A stretch of DNA of 64,000 bases from Brachyhypopomus gauderio (Eukaryota; Chordata; Actinopteri; Gymnotiformes; Hypopomidae): NCBI RefSeq assembly GCF_052324685.1, contig NC_135220.1, positions 1,322,494-1,386,493 of the forward strand. Reading direction: 5' to 3'. Every line of letters starts with the position of its first letter. The stretch's first letter is position 1. The notes beneath the pieces are model-generated. The model had not been told where the DNA came from and did not search any database. It worked only from the letters and a program-made list of their open reading frames with translations. Below are positions 1 through 22,163 of the stretch, in pieces. Both the position numbers and the translations under genes were made by a program.

Positions 1-1120
1 GGTATAAATGCAGCCCCAGTCATGTGACTAGATTGTTGAGCTCAGTGAAACATCCTGTGAGTTGTTGTGGGGCGTTTTGTGCAGCAGTAACTAAAGCCAA
101 AAGCAACTGTCGTTAAACAAGCCAGCAGCATGGCTGAGTGTGGGGTCTAAAAGAAGGCAGCTCGCAGTTGATTTTATAGTGAGGCGCACCTGTTCGGTAC
201 GTAAGCAAACAAATTGTTTGTGTCACAGACCTAAATGACTGGACTTGCTTTTACTGGACAGTTTTAGTCTGTGTGTGAGAGAGACAGAGACAGAGGATGG
301 TGCAGACTCTACCCCACTCCCCTCTGCTCTCTCCACCCACATGATAGGTCTGCAACAGTCTCGTCTCTGGCGCACACAGACGGATATGCAAATGACTTGG
401 TGATGATGAAGCTGGTGGGAGGAGGGTAATTTAAATACCATAACTCTGCTATGATGCATGCCCGCTCCTCTGTGCCCTTTAACTACCTTGCCATCACTGA
501 TGTTTACAAACAACACAGTGAAACATTAATTAGTAGGTTTAAAAAAGTGAGTAAACCACAAATCAATGCACAGCAGGAATAAGAACTGTATTAGAAGAAG
601 TGACTAATGGCTTGTCTATGTCATCATGGAATAGGTGTTTTACTAAGGCTAACTGGGAATCAGAGCTATATTTATGTTTGGTATAGATATATGAAGTAAA
701 TATATGTGACAGGTCAATGTAACAATTCAAAGCAGCCATCATAAGCCTGATTGTAAATATGTAAAGAGACCCATCACATTTCTGGACTTTGAAGCAAGCT
801 CTTTCAAACACTTCATAATAACTCAAACTATGCCGTTTTGCAGTCATAAGCAAAATGCAAGTAACTACCAAAAAGAACAATGGATAAAATGAAAACGAGA
901 AATGTGGAAATGTAGAATATAGAGTTGAGAGGTTGAAAAACTGAGAAAGAATGAGGAGCAGACAGCTTAGAGACATGCATATTTCAATATTAATCATCTC
1001 AGTAATATTTTAACAGGCACTAAAGCACCAATTCTCACTATATTGCCTGTAACTCCTAGTGGTGATTATATATCCGAGGAGACTGCAGTGGAGCAGTGTG
1101 TATGCATGTGCGTGTAAGCA

Positions 1121-1124
<4 letters not shown>
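1..1124. other. Intergenic, no gene recognised
   Basis: No coding exon is recognised here. A TATA-like motif (tataaa at 3-8) lies at the very start, followed by unique-looking sequence, so the edge of an upstream promoter is possible. The only open frames are short and unlike known proteins. The stretch 1354-2024, between the two microsatellite pairs, is likewise without recognisable content. Confidence 0.5.
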
Positions 1125-1204
<80 letters not shown>

Positions 1205-1268
1205 GGAACAGACTGACTGACCTACAAAGTGGAAGTGACACACCATTTAACTCAGCCAGGAAATCACA

Positions 1269-1353
<85 letters not shown>
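1125..1353. repeat. Paired (TG)n and (CA)n microsatellites in inverted arrangement
   Basis: A (TG)n run at 1125-1201 is followed about 70 bp later by a (CA)n run at 1272-1353. The two runs are reverse complements, so either strand could fold into a long stem with the 70-bp spacer as loop. The valine/cysteine and threonine/histidine open frames here come from the repeat and are not genes. Confidence 0.95.
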
Positions 1354-1354
<1 letters not shown>

Positions 1355-2022
1355 AACTCTACATGTCCCTGCAGAATCCTTCCAGATCCAAAGTCACTCA
1401 TGTCTCACCACTCATTATTTGGGGGACATCGTCCCCAGTTCCTCCACCCCCCCTCCCCATCACACCCCCCCCTCCTCTTTCCCCTGACAGTGGTCATATC
1501 AGAGAGAGGAGGAGGGAGGAGAAAGAGTCATCAATATGTATTCCCCCTGCTCCCACCTTTGCCATTAAAGTTTAAAAATGCAGATGTGTGATTAAACCTG
1601 ACAGGAAGGGAGAGCGGATGAGTTACACAGAATTCTCAATGGAGCTGCAACAAAACCCCCTACGTTTAGCCACAGATACCAGTGGGTTGGCCAGACTGTG
1701 TGAGAAAGAGCCTCAAAAATTGTTCGTGGAAAACTGCTTTCCCATAATTCCTTCTATTTTGTGGGGTTATTCATCATTTACACATTAGATCATCTTCAGT
1801 CCTAGAAGGGGGTGAGAAATAAGCTTGTGTGTGTAAGAAAGGAGTAGACAAGGACAAGGAAACAATGGCTGTATGTTGTAGTAAGGCTCTTCTTCTGAGC
1901 AAGGTTCATTTTCTTGTGATCTGTAAAAGATTTGGGGCACTTGGGTGGTCTCTACAGAATACAGAATTTAGTGCAATTATTGAGGGCTGATGGCAACTGC
2001 AGTATATATGTGCATGTGAGAC

Positions 2023-2024
<2 letters not shown>

Positions 2025-2094
<70 letters not shown>

Positions 2095-2114
2095 TGAGAG
2101 AAAGAGAGAGAAAT

Positions 2115-2148
<34 letters not shown>

Positions 2149-2200
2149 CACAATGGTCTCAGTGTTCCTCACTAATGAGGTCCAAAAGATAGGAAGCTAA

Positions 2201-2280
<80 letters not shown>
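2025..2280. repeat. Second (TG)n / (CA)n microsatellite pair with (GA)n
   Basis: (TG)n at 2025-2092 passes into (GA)n-rich sequence up to about 2150, and a (CA)n run follows at 2203-2280. This repeats the inverted layout seen 0.9 kb upstream. A GGGA-rich tract follows at about 2520-2545. Confidence 0.95.
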
Positions 2281-2844
2281 GGCCTCGAAAATACTTGATG
2301 TGACACCCTTAACCCACAACACAGATGTGTTACTCATATTTAACTGTTGTTCTTTTTCATTTTCCATAAAATATTTTATTTATTTTTTTTTTATAGTTTT
2401 TGTCTCACAGCTGATTACACAGACTACTTATAGCAATGATAAATCTTATAATGTATCCCCTATAACAATTAGACTGAACAGTGAGTGTGGTTATAGGGAA
2501 AGGAAAATGAATGAGGGAGAAGGGAGGGAGGGAGGGAGGGATGGAGAGAATAGATCGAAACATGAGGGTGTAGTGTTGAAATCTCACAGGTGTCGGAGAG
2601 GTCGAATCTACGCAGTCGACTGAAGCATTTCGGTGTTTCAACGAACTTCGGTCGGTGCAAATGAGAATTTCCTCCGTATTAGTAAGATAAATGTTACATC
2701 GAGACAAGTTGAACTAGGCTGCCTGAAGGACTTGAACAGATTCTCCGCTGAAACAGACGAGAGCTGCTCGTTATGAATTAACTTGTATCTGTTTTTGAGT
2801 CGAGACGCATTTTGAGGGGGGCATCGTCTCGTGGCGTGCGGTTT

Positions 2845-3104
2845 TTATATGCTTGTAGCCTCTGGCTCCCACGGCAGTGGGCTACCGCACTCGGTCACCG
2901 CGAGGACGCGAGCGCGCGCCGCCTGCACCCCGCGAGCGCCGTTCCGCGCGCTCATTCGTTCAGCACGGTCGCGGAGGATGCGTACTGCAAGCAACGACAG
3001 CAACTTTTAATTTTTTTCCTCACCAACTCGCCCACTTAGGATCACCACCAAGAGAAGGCTGACACAAAATTATATTTTCTAAAGGGGGGGATCGTTGAAG
3101 AAGG
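2845..3104 (+). promoter_or_regulatory. c1ql4: Probable c1ql4 promoter and non-coding first exon
   Basis: CpG- and GC-rich sequence (about 2800-3000) stands out from AT-rich surroundings. A TATA-like tttatat lies at about 2844-2850, and a strong splice donor (gtaagt, 3105-3110) closes a potential untranslated exon. A pyrimidine-rich acceptor region at about 4080-4124 ends in ctag and could receive it. The assignment to c1ql4 rests on orientation and distance (1.3 kb upstream of the ATG). The exact TSS is a guess. Confidence 0.4.
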
Positions 3105-4283
3105 GTAAGTGTGTTCAACTTTACGGCTCAACATTCGTTTGCTGAACATTGAAAGTTGAGTGGCGGCACGTCGCTACCTTCTCACGCGCCACGAGGACAA
3201 CAGGTGTGACATTAACGGCTGTTCGGGCACATTTTGGGCACATTGGGCACGGGACGACTGAAGAGAAATTTCTGTTTCTCTCAATGACGACGTGAAAAGG
3301 TAGCGAACAAGAACAAAAATAGTTCTTGTACAAGTTTGTGTTTTCACTTAAATTAGATTTCATCGTTGCTGAATGTTAAAATATATGATGTGTATTACTA
3401 AAGGAGGTTATCTTTAGCCTGTCTGATTTCCTCATCTGTTTTCTCCTCCAGTTATGGAATTTTATCAGTCCCTATGAATGGATCAGTGCTGGTTGTTTCA
3501 CTTTCTAAAACGAGGCATTTTCATATTCTAAGACACCAGAGACTTTTTTCCTCAGTCCTGAGTCGGGGACGTCTACAAAAGCGCACAGCTAAATTTCATT
3601 TGGCAAGAGAATTTCCAAGTATCAATTAAATTTTATTTCCCGTCATGGAGCATTGAAATTCTCCCTTCACAACGTGAGCTCCTGGTACGCCTGCGTATAA
3701 AGTAAATGTTTTGTTCTGATGAAATACAACAGTTTGTCTTAGCACACGAGCCTTTCAGAATTGAATTTCACAATTGTTTCCTTTGTCAGCTACTGCTAAA
3801 GAGCCCCTATTCTGAGCCGAGGGACAAACAATTTCACTGATCTGGGATGAAAGAGACTTGTGTGCCCTAGAGGAATCCCCGCATAATAACCAAGCTCGTA
3901 AAACGGGGAATGAAAGACAAAAAAAAAAAGTCTGAAAACAGAAAATTTGTAATAAACAGTACGGTAATTATTGTGTTCATAGTGGTGTAGCACTTAGGTG
4001 AACCAGAGCTCACAGATCTCATCTGTGCTTCTGTTTTCCCCTGCCACTCCCTCACTCTCTTCCACCTGTCTCTCTTTACTGTCTTCTGTCTTTCTGTCCA
4101 CTCTCCAACCCGTTCTGTCCACTAGCCCATCCCTCTCTCCACTCTTCTTGGTGTGTTCACATCACTCACAAATTATCCATTTATTTATTTTTTGCCAACA
4201 CTGGTCTCATCTTAGACATCTTTGCTTCTAAGTTTTGTTTGTATATTAAAACTCACCATAACTCCTTATTTTCATACTGTTAG

Positions 4284-14383
<10,100 letters not shown>

Positions 14384-15285
14384 CTGCCCTCGGGTCCTGC
14401 CACCTCGCCTCTCTGTGATGCTGCTCAGAACACACACACACATACATACGCACGCACACACACACATGCACACACGCACACACACACACAAATTCTTTTT
14501 TCACAGTCTTTCACACACAGACACACACATTCTCTCACACTCTCACCCTCATACACACACTCTCGCTGTCTATTACACACACACATACACACACACGCAT
14601 TCTGAACAGACTTGAAAGTGAGGACATGCACATGTTTTGAAGCTGGGTGGAAGAGGGCTCCACAGACGTCATAATGAGCAAACTATAACTCATTAAAGAA
14701 GTGCATTTTCTGACATACTTGTATGTGTATGCAAATGAGGGCGATATGCCATACCTATACACCTACACGTTTCCCAAAAAGTGTAATGCATATAGAAATA
14801 TATCTGTTGGAGTGTTCGCCTCCCTCAGCATTAGGTGTATATGTGTTGTTGATATATGAGTCTCCTCATTTTGGTGTGTCATCCAGAGTTCACTTCAGAA
14901 GTATTTCCTCTTTCTGCCAGAATGCGGGCAGGCTGTGATGAAGCCGGATGCCGTTGATAAGTATGGCTGTGGTTTGGTGGAAATTATTTCATTGGTGTTA
15001 TTTTCACTAACAAGGGGATTGATCGGACGCTGTTGTGCAACAGGAATTCAATACAATGACATATGTATGCGCACACACACTGCTGTGAGCCTGTGATTAA
15101 TCTAAGTCCCCGGTTCAATTCATTTGACTTAAAGTGACCGTTTCGGCAGCCTGTGTGGAATTGGAAGCGTGGCCCGTGCGCGTGGACAAACCGGGGGACG
15201 TGATCGACACACAGTGACTGGCCGCACATCCGAGCTGTGTGACCATGGATTTCCAATGTACTTAAGCACACTGGCACAGAATAAA
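14384..15285 (+). terminator. c1ql4: c1ql4 3' UTR and polyadenylation candidates
   Basis: After the TGA at 14381-14383 comes a CA-rich 3' UTR (about 14430-14600). Two polyadenylation hexamers are visible: attaaa at 14692-14697 and aataaa at 15280-15285. Which one is used cannot be told from sequence. Confidence 0.5.
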
Positions 15286-17372
15286 ACATTCATATATTGA
15301 CTTAAAGTGATAATCTGTAGCGCTATTCAGTCGAATGTATTAATCACATGATTCTTACTATTAATTAAGCTAATGGTAATGGTTTTATTTGTGTGTGCAT
15401 ATGCATGTGTGTATGTGTGTGTGGGTGTGTGCTTGTTAGCTTCATATGAACATAACCTTAAATAGTCCTGAGAACAGATACAGGTATAGGATTTAATTGG
15501 GTAATAGGCACAGCACAGTTTTAATTTAAATCATGTTGTTAAATTGTTACATAGTTGGCACAACACATAACATTCTTGTGACTGGATAATATAATAATAA
15601 TTTTTGAATAACTGCTAAATAAGCACACAAACAAATAAATAAAATATAGTATGCTAGAATATGTTATTTTTTTAGTAATATTCTGCTTATTATTACATCA
15701 AAATTATAAACCATATTACTAAAGATACTAAACCATCTTAGTAGTGCTGGTTTTTGATATATATATATGAACATTTCATATTCATATAACAATATATTAT
15801 AAATACATGCACAATAAGTTTATTTAAAAATGATCTGGACCAGATTTTTTTAAATCTCCAAAGAAGTGAAATTGAATAAATGTAAGCAATTAATAGGCTA
15901 TTTTAAAGGTTTTTTCCTCCTAACATTTCCAACTATGATGCGTGTTTTGTGTGTTTTTTGTGAGTTATGGCCGATGGTGTCTTCCACTGCAGAAATGCAT
16001 CATTAACAATCCCAGCATCTTACAGTGTTTGCACGTGTGTGCCATTCCACACATCAGTGAAGTATTTATGGATGATTGTGGAACTCTTGTAGTGATTCTA
16101 TGAGGTGCGGGAGGTGTAACTCGGAGAGAAGTCAAGCCATGTGCAAATATTAGGAAACACAAACACACAGCACATTACTATAGCTATAAAATCTATAAAC
16201 AGCCTCACTTCCTCCTCATCAAACAACTCTGTAATAAACAATGTTTAAATTTCACTGACTCATTTATCTTTTTATATGTGCACAATGTATTGGATGTACC
16301 ACACTGTGTAACTTGATTTCTAATTTTAAATGCTATTTTCACTAATAGCAGCACAATCAAAAATATAATTACATTTAAATATGTGGTAAATGATCTAATA
16401 TAGCAATTCAACAAGACTATTTGAAACCAGTTTACAATATAAATGTTAAATATTACAAGATAATATTCCCAAATAATAAAAACAAACAAGGAAGTAAGTA
16501 CATGAACCACCCGGTAAAAGTAGCAGCGCTAACACGGGCTGCACCTGGGTCAGAGCTAAAGAGAAAGGCGAAACCTTTAATTAAAAGCGAGAGGTAATGA
16601 CATTCTGGACTTCGAGGCTTGATAAGTCTGCTTCCTGTGGGGGCTCGTGGAGGGATGGCCGTGTTCTGCCGCTAGCCCCCGTGCTCTCTCCTGCCAGATT
16701 CCAGTTGAAAGTTAATTGGACGGGGAGAGGCCTGTGAGGAGGTGCTCTGAGGCCCATTAGCGATTCCCCTGTCGAATGCAGAGCCATGAGGATCACAGAC
16801 TCACAAATAGATGGATTAAAATAATCAATACACTTCACTTACCTCCGGCGCATCCGTACGAGTGCGGGCCTGTGTGGCCCACACGTAGGCACACACAAGC
16901 AGCAAAATGAATTCAGTAATTAGTAGAGGACCTATTCTCCCTGGGTATGATACCTGGCTCCTCGCCTTCACCCACGCAAATAGCTGTGGTATCTAATGAG
17001 GGGGCATAGTTCTGACTGGTTGTGCTGAGATGTGGAAAAGGTCAGAGAGCTGTTGATGGGCTGGTCTTGCCACACAATATCTCAGAGGATCTTAAGGCTG
17101 GTATTTCAGCTGTGCCACACACCCAAACAAACCCTCAGCTTTAACAATCTTACATTAACAGTCCCGCTGCTTAGATGATGAAAGTGCAGACATATGCTTT
17201 TGTAAAAAAAAAAAAAGGGAAAAGGAAAAAGAAAAGGAAAAAGACTTTACATTGCAATATATTGACTTTGAAGGAAGAGATTTAATAAGTAATGGGATTT
17301 TGTATTCCAGGGAATTTTTGCTTCTTGCAAAAGTTTTGAGTTGTGTGATCAATTTTTGTCATCTGTTCTTTG

Positions 17373-17409
<37 letters not shown>

Positions 17410-18509
17410 TACAAAACAAACTGCATTTGCTCATTTAAATGGTAGTAACAGTTGTCAGACAAATGTTTCGACATTTTATAATAGAAGGCTAATGTAAAGC
17501 TGTTCCTTGAATTAATATTATATTATTATATATTAGAATATTATATATTGTAATATTCATATTATTAACATATGACATGATTTTAAACACGGTTGGTGAA
17601 TAGTTTGGTGGTTTGTCAATCTGCCGTTCTAACTGTTAAAAACTCCGAGTCTAATAGCATGGAAAATATTCCTCTCAGACAGGACATGTTATCTTCAATT
17701 GATAACACATCAGTGCTAACTTAGCTGTGTCTTTGAGTTACATGAGTGTGGCGATACATTTGCTTTTGTGCAAAGATCTTTTTTAACCACAGCTTAATTT
17801 AACTGGGCCTGACATCACACTTTATGATATTTTCATCAATACTAGCTATTCAGCAACTTAGGGTAGAGTAAAATAATTCATATGTATTAGATAAATGCTC
17901 CAAAAACCGATCTCCTGTTTGCGCAGAACCGTGAGGAAACAGGTAACACACGTCTGCTCGGCTGCTTCAGTAACCTGGTGTTTAATAGTGCCAGTTGGCG
18001 ACAGCAGACGGTATCATGGTTTAGCCATACTTTTGGACCATCCACTCTGAACCGAAGCCTGTCCAGCAGAAATATAGACCACTATAAAACTTTTGTTCAG
18101 TCATAAAGATGCTGAATTATGTGCAGGAAAGCGGTCATTTTATATGAGAGGTGGGATTCAGAAGGGGAAGCGGTTTGGCGAGGTCTACTTGAAGCAGTGT
18201 TGTCCACGATTTATTATGCATGTCCGAGCGGAACCGCAACTGCCAACTGTACAGCTCTGTGTCCATTCTCGACCACTGGATTCATTTTTAGACTGTTATC
18301 TTCTAAAAAACATAAATGACACGATGAGGTACAATCCCCAGTGGAAGATCAAGCGGATCAAATCCAGTAAAAGAAAATAGAATAAAAATAAATGTGCAAA
18401 TCTCTCAACAGAAAAGGTATTCAAAAGGAATTGTTCTTCATCTACCAGTTCATCACAAAAGCTGTTGAAAATAAAAAAAATAATCATCAAAATTAGTAGA
18501 ATGGGGCCA
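15286..18509. other. Intergenic, AT-rich
   Basis: No gene recognised. The interval contains several AT-rich tracts (15580-15900, 16200-16500, 17515-17570), a short (CA)n at about 17387-17409, a poly-A/AAAAGG tract at about 17205-17240, and a GC-richer block at 16500-16850 that is listed separately. Confidence 0.7.
16500..16850. promoter_or_regulatory. Candidate conserved non-coding block downstream of c1ql4
   Basis: A compositionally distinct, repeat-free segment with paired TAATTA-type cores (ctttaattaaaag, gttaattgg) and balanced base composition between AT-rich flanks. It has no coding potential on either strand. Proposed as an enhancer candidate only. Confidence 0.25.
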
Positions 18510-21130
18510 TAGTTTACACATAATACAACACAATGACAAAGCAAAATTTGGTTTTTGCAATATTTTGTAAATTTGTTAAAAATAAAAACACTGATATATT
18601 TATTACATTGACACTGCTAAAACATTTGCAATCTTGCTCCAATTCCTCGAAATGGTCCTTATGGTCCTCAAAATGCTTTTACAACTGGAGTGCACCTGTG
18701 CATAAATTGACTGGGTAGAATTATGAAAGGTTGGTGTATGTCACAGTGAAAAAGCAAACCTTGGAGCTGAGAGAATTGTCCCATAGATCTGAGAGACAAG
18801 GATGTGTCATAGCACGGGTTTGAGGACGAATGCAAGAAAATCTCAGTGGCACTGCAAGCACCCAAGAGCACCCTCATCTCCATCCTTCACGACTGGAGAA
18901 AAGTTTGAAACCACCAGCAGTCTTCCTAGGTGTTGACGGCCTGCCAAACTGATTAGGAATGAAGGGGCATTGATCAGACTATGAATTAGATCCACAACTC
19001 CTTTGTGAAGATTAAGGGTATTACGGGAGGACTGTCAGTACGATACACCATCAGTCTGGTCTCTATGGCAGAGTGGCCAGGTAGAAGCTATTTCTTGCTT
19101 AGAGTCTACCGAGAGGTGTCCAAACAACTCCGGGACCATGAGAATCAAGATCCTCTTCATCTGATGAAATGAAGATTAATCCGTTTTCCCAGCGATGTGT
19201 ATGGAGGAAACGTCACCCCAATTTCAGCTTCACCTCAATTACAGAATCCCTATATGTCAAACATATTGGTAGCAGCATTATGATATGGGTATTTTTGTAT
19301 GACAGACCTTGGAAGACTAGTCAGGAAAGATGAAAGCAAAAATAAATAAAGAACAATCCTGGGTGAAAATCTTTTCCACGGAGGCTGAAATCCCATTTCA
19401 ACAAACAATGACCTGAACTGTGTGGAAGTCTTGGAGTGGTCCAGACACGAACTGATCAGAGCATCACCTGGAGAGATCTGAACACCTGAGCAGAGCATCG
19501 CCTGGAGAGATTTGAACACCTGAGCAGCGCATCGCCTGGAGAAATCTGAACACCTAAACAGAGCATCACCTGTAGAGATCTGAACACCTGAACAGAGCAT
19601 CACCTGTAGAGATCTGAACACCTAAACAGAGCATCACCTGTAGAGATCTGAACACCTGAACAGAGCATCACCTGGAGATCTGAACACCTGAACAGAGCAT
19701 CGCCTGGAGAGATCTGAACACCTGAACAGAGCATCACCTGGAGATCTGAACACCTGAACAGAGCATCACCTGGAGAGATCTGAACACCTGACCAGAGCAT
19801 CACCTGGAGAGATCTGAACACCTGACCAGAGCATCACCTGTAGAGATCTGAACACCTAAACAGAGCATCACCTGTAGAGATCTGAACACCTGAACAGAGC
19901 ATCACCTGGAGATCTGAACACCTGAACAGAGCATCGCCTGGAGAGATCTGAACACCTGAACAGAGCATCACCTGGAGAGATCTGAACACCTGACCAGAGC
20001 ATCACCTGGAGAGATCTGAACACCTGACCAGAGCATCACCTGGAGAGATCTAACACCTGACCAGAGCATCACCTGGAGAGATCTGAACACCTGACCAGAG
20101 CATCACCTGGAGAGATCTGAACACCTGAACAGAGCATCACCTGGAGAGATCTGAACACCTGAACAGAGCATCACCTGGAGAGATCTGAACACCTGAGCAG
20201 AGCATCACCTGGAGAGATCTGAACACCTGAACAGAGCATCACCTGGAGATCTGAACACCTGAACAGAGCATCACCTGGAGAGATCTGAACACCTGAACAG
20301 AGCATCACCTGGAGAGATCTGAACACCTGAACAGAGCATCACCTGGAGAGATCTGAACACCTGAGCAGAGCATCACCTGGAGAGATCTGAACACCTGAAC
20401 AGAGCATCACCTGGAGATCTGAACACCTGAACAGAGCATCACCTGGAGAGATCTGAACACCTGAGCAGAGCATCACCTGGAGAGATCTGAACACCTGAAC
20501 AGAGCATCACCTGGAGAGATCTGAACACCTGAACAGAGCATCACCTGGAGATCTGAACACCTGAACAGAGCATCACCTGGAGAGATCTGAACACCTGAAC
20601 AGAGCATCACCTGGAGAGATCTGAACACCTGAACAGAGCATCACCTGGAGAGATCTGAACACCTGAGCAGAGCATCACCTGGAGAGATCTGAACACCTGA
20701 ACAGAGCATCACCTGGAGATCTGAACACCTGAACAGAGCATCACCTGGAGAGATCTGAACACCTGAGCAGAGCATCACCTGGAGAGATCTGAACACCTGA
20801 ACAGAGCATCACCTGGAAAGATCTGAACACCTGAACAGAGCATCACCTGGAGAGATCTGAACACCTGAACAGAGCATCACCTGGAGAGATCTGAACACCT
20901 GAGCAGAGCATCACCTGGAGAGATCTGAACACCTGTGCACCCCGGCCCAACCTGGCTGTTCGGCCAAGAGTGGGAGAAACCTCAAACAGAAATGTTGCCA
21001 AGTGTAGAGTAGCGTTCCCAAGAAGACATGAAACTGCTGCCAAAGCCAGATGTGCTTTAACTAAATGAAGGGTCTGAATATTTACGTTTTTGAAACCTTT
21101 CCTTGTATTCACTGGAATGTTTGTCATTTA
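18510..21130 (+). mobile_element. Decayed Tc1/mariner element (salmonid Tc1-like type) with an internal tandem expansion
   Basis: The left part (about 18510-18600: cacaatgacaaagcaaaatt, then aaaaataaaaaca) resembles the terminal region of Tc1-like fish elements. The transposase gene follows in + orientation: the N-terminal DNA-binding region from about 18760, then gaccatgagaatcaagatcc, tggaggaaacgtcacccc and the DDE region to about 19450. After the minisatellite it resumes with gagtgggagaaacc, cccaagaagacatgaa and aagggtctgaatattta (20936-21090). The reading frame is broken by many stops and indels, so it is dead. The right terminal repeat and target duplication are not clear; boundaries are about 50-100 bp uncertain. 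Identification comes from recall of the consensus, not from a search. Confidence 0.85.
19455..20935. repeat. 34/32-bp minisatellite, about 44 copies, inside the Tc1 transposase gene
   Basis: The unit reads gagagatctgaacacctgaa followed by cagagcatcacctg (34 bp); a shorter form lacks one GA (32 bp). Variants include gagcag, gaccag, taaacag, cgcctg and tgtagag. Longer blocks are duplicated: a 234-bp block recurs (19595 and 19829), and a 302-bp block of nine units recurs (about 20240 and 20542). Each unit contains CACCTG twice. Open frames seen on the minus strand arise because three 34-bp units make 102 bp. Confidence 0.95.
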
Positions 21131-21660
21131 TACGGTCACTGTACAGCACATTTAATATTCACTGTTAAGGCAAGACAACTCCAAGAGCAATACCCAGAAC
21201 GCATAGGAAATCCAATGTAGTGTTGTGCCACTCAGTGACACATCGGGATATGGTTTCAGCTTGAGAAAACAACAAATACCCCACTGAACAACATTAACTC
21301 CTGTGGTGTGGTACATGGTTGTCAGAGTGTCATTCTAACACTCCCAGTTGCCATTGGAGGTGTGATTATCCGGGAAACAAGGAAGCTCAGAGAATAAGTT
21401 AAAAAGTGAAAATCAGGTGGTCTAGATACAGGCAACAAGTTGTAAGGAGTCTTGCCTTTCTGCAGTTCTAAACGGTCCTTAGTCGCAAATAAGTTGCATA
21501 ACTTTGAATGTGGCGCCACCTGTCTGCAGGGATTGTGCCCTGCAGTCTTTAGGTAAAACATCAGTACTGTGCATAAAATTTCATTTGAATACACAGTGAC
21601 AAAAAAATACAATGTGAGACGTTATGCTAAAAAAAATAGCAAAAAAATACAAACGAGACG
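21131..21660. other. Intergenic gap between the Tc1 element and the myl6 3' end
   Basis: No gene recognised. AT-moderate sequence, possibly including decayed right-hand transposon sequence. Confidence 0.5.
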
Positions 21661-21680
21661 AAAAACTCTTTGAAATGTAT

Positions 21681-21686
21681 TTTATT
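21681..21686 (-). terminator. myl6: myl6 polyadenylation signal
   Basis: On the minus strand AATAAA lies about 480 bp after the myl6 stop codon (22164-22166). It is the first canonical hexamer I noticed downstream, giving a 3' UTR of about 0.5 kb that serves both isoforms. Confidence 0.65.
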
Positions 21687-22163
21687 GAGATTCATACATA
21701 CAGGAAGAAAAAAAACGAAATACCATTCACTGTCAAAATATGATTAGCTTTGATGTTATGGTTTTACACATAAAATGGTCAATTTTTTTGTCTTCGGGGT
21801 CAGCTAAAGACATCTGGAGAGTTGCAACACTAAAGGGCCTGAGGATGGATTGCACTCATGACTGTTACTGCACGTCAACGTGCTGCGTTGAGAGGTTTTA
21901 TTGCAGGACGGTGTCGGGACACCAGAGCTCTCCATCACGCAGACAGAGGGGACACGTGTGGAGACTAGTGCGATGGGTTATTGAGGATCTTAACCAGGGG
22001 ACCGATAAAGGCACTTCTTAAAATAAAAACAACCAAACAAACGAGTGCAAACAAGGGGAGTGCTTTGGCAAAAGAGTGGAGTGAATGAAGAAAAGGAAGA
22101 GGAAATATATGACAGACGACACACACACACATGCACAGGTGACACGATGACGATCTCTCCTCT

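Noticed and set aside
1010..1591. Cys/Val and Thr/His repeat ORFs over (GT)n/(CA)n tracts, here and at 2 kb, 14.5 kb, 27 kb, 43.8 kb and 59 kb
   Set aside because: Pure microsatellite translations.
19455..20935. Possible CRISPR-like array (regular repeats of about 34 bp)
   Set aside because: Units are directly adjacent with no unique spacers, and the genome is eukaryotic; it is a minisatellite.
19250..21127. Long repeat-like ORFs on the minus strand (…GDALFRCSDLQVMLCSGVQI-type)
   Set aside because: They are created by the 34-bp minisatellite; three units make 102 bp and keep a frame open. No start context, splice sites or homology.
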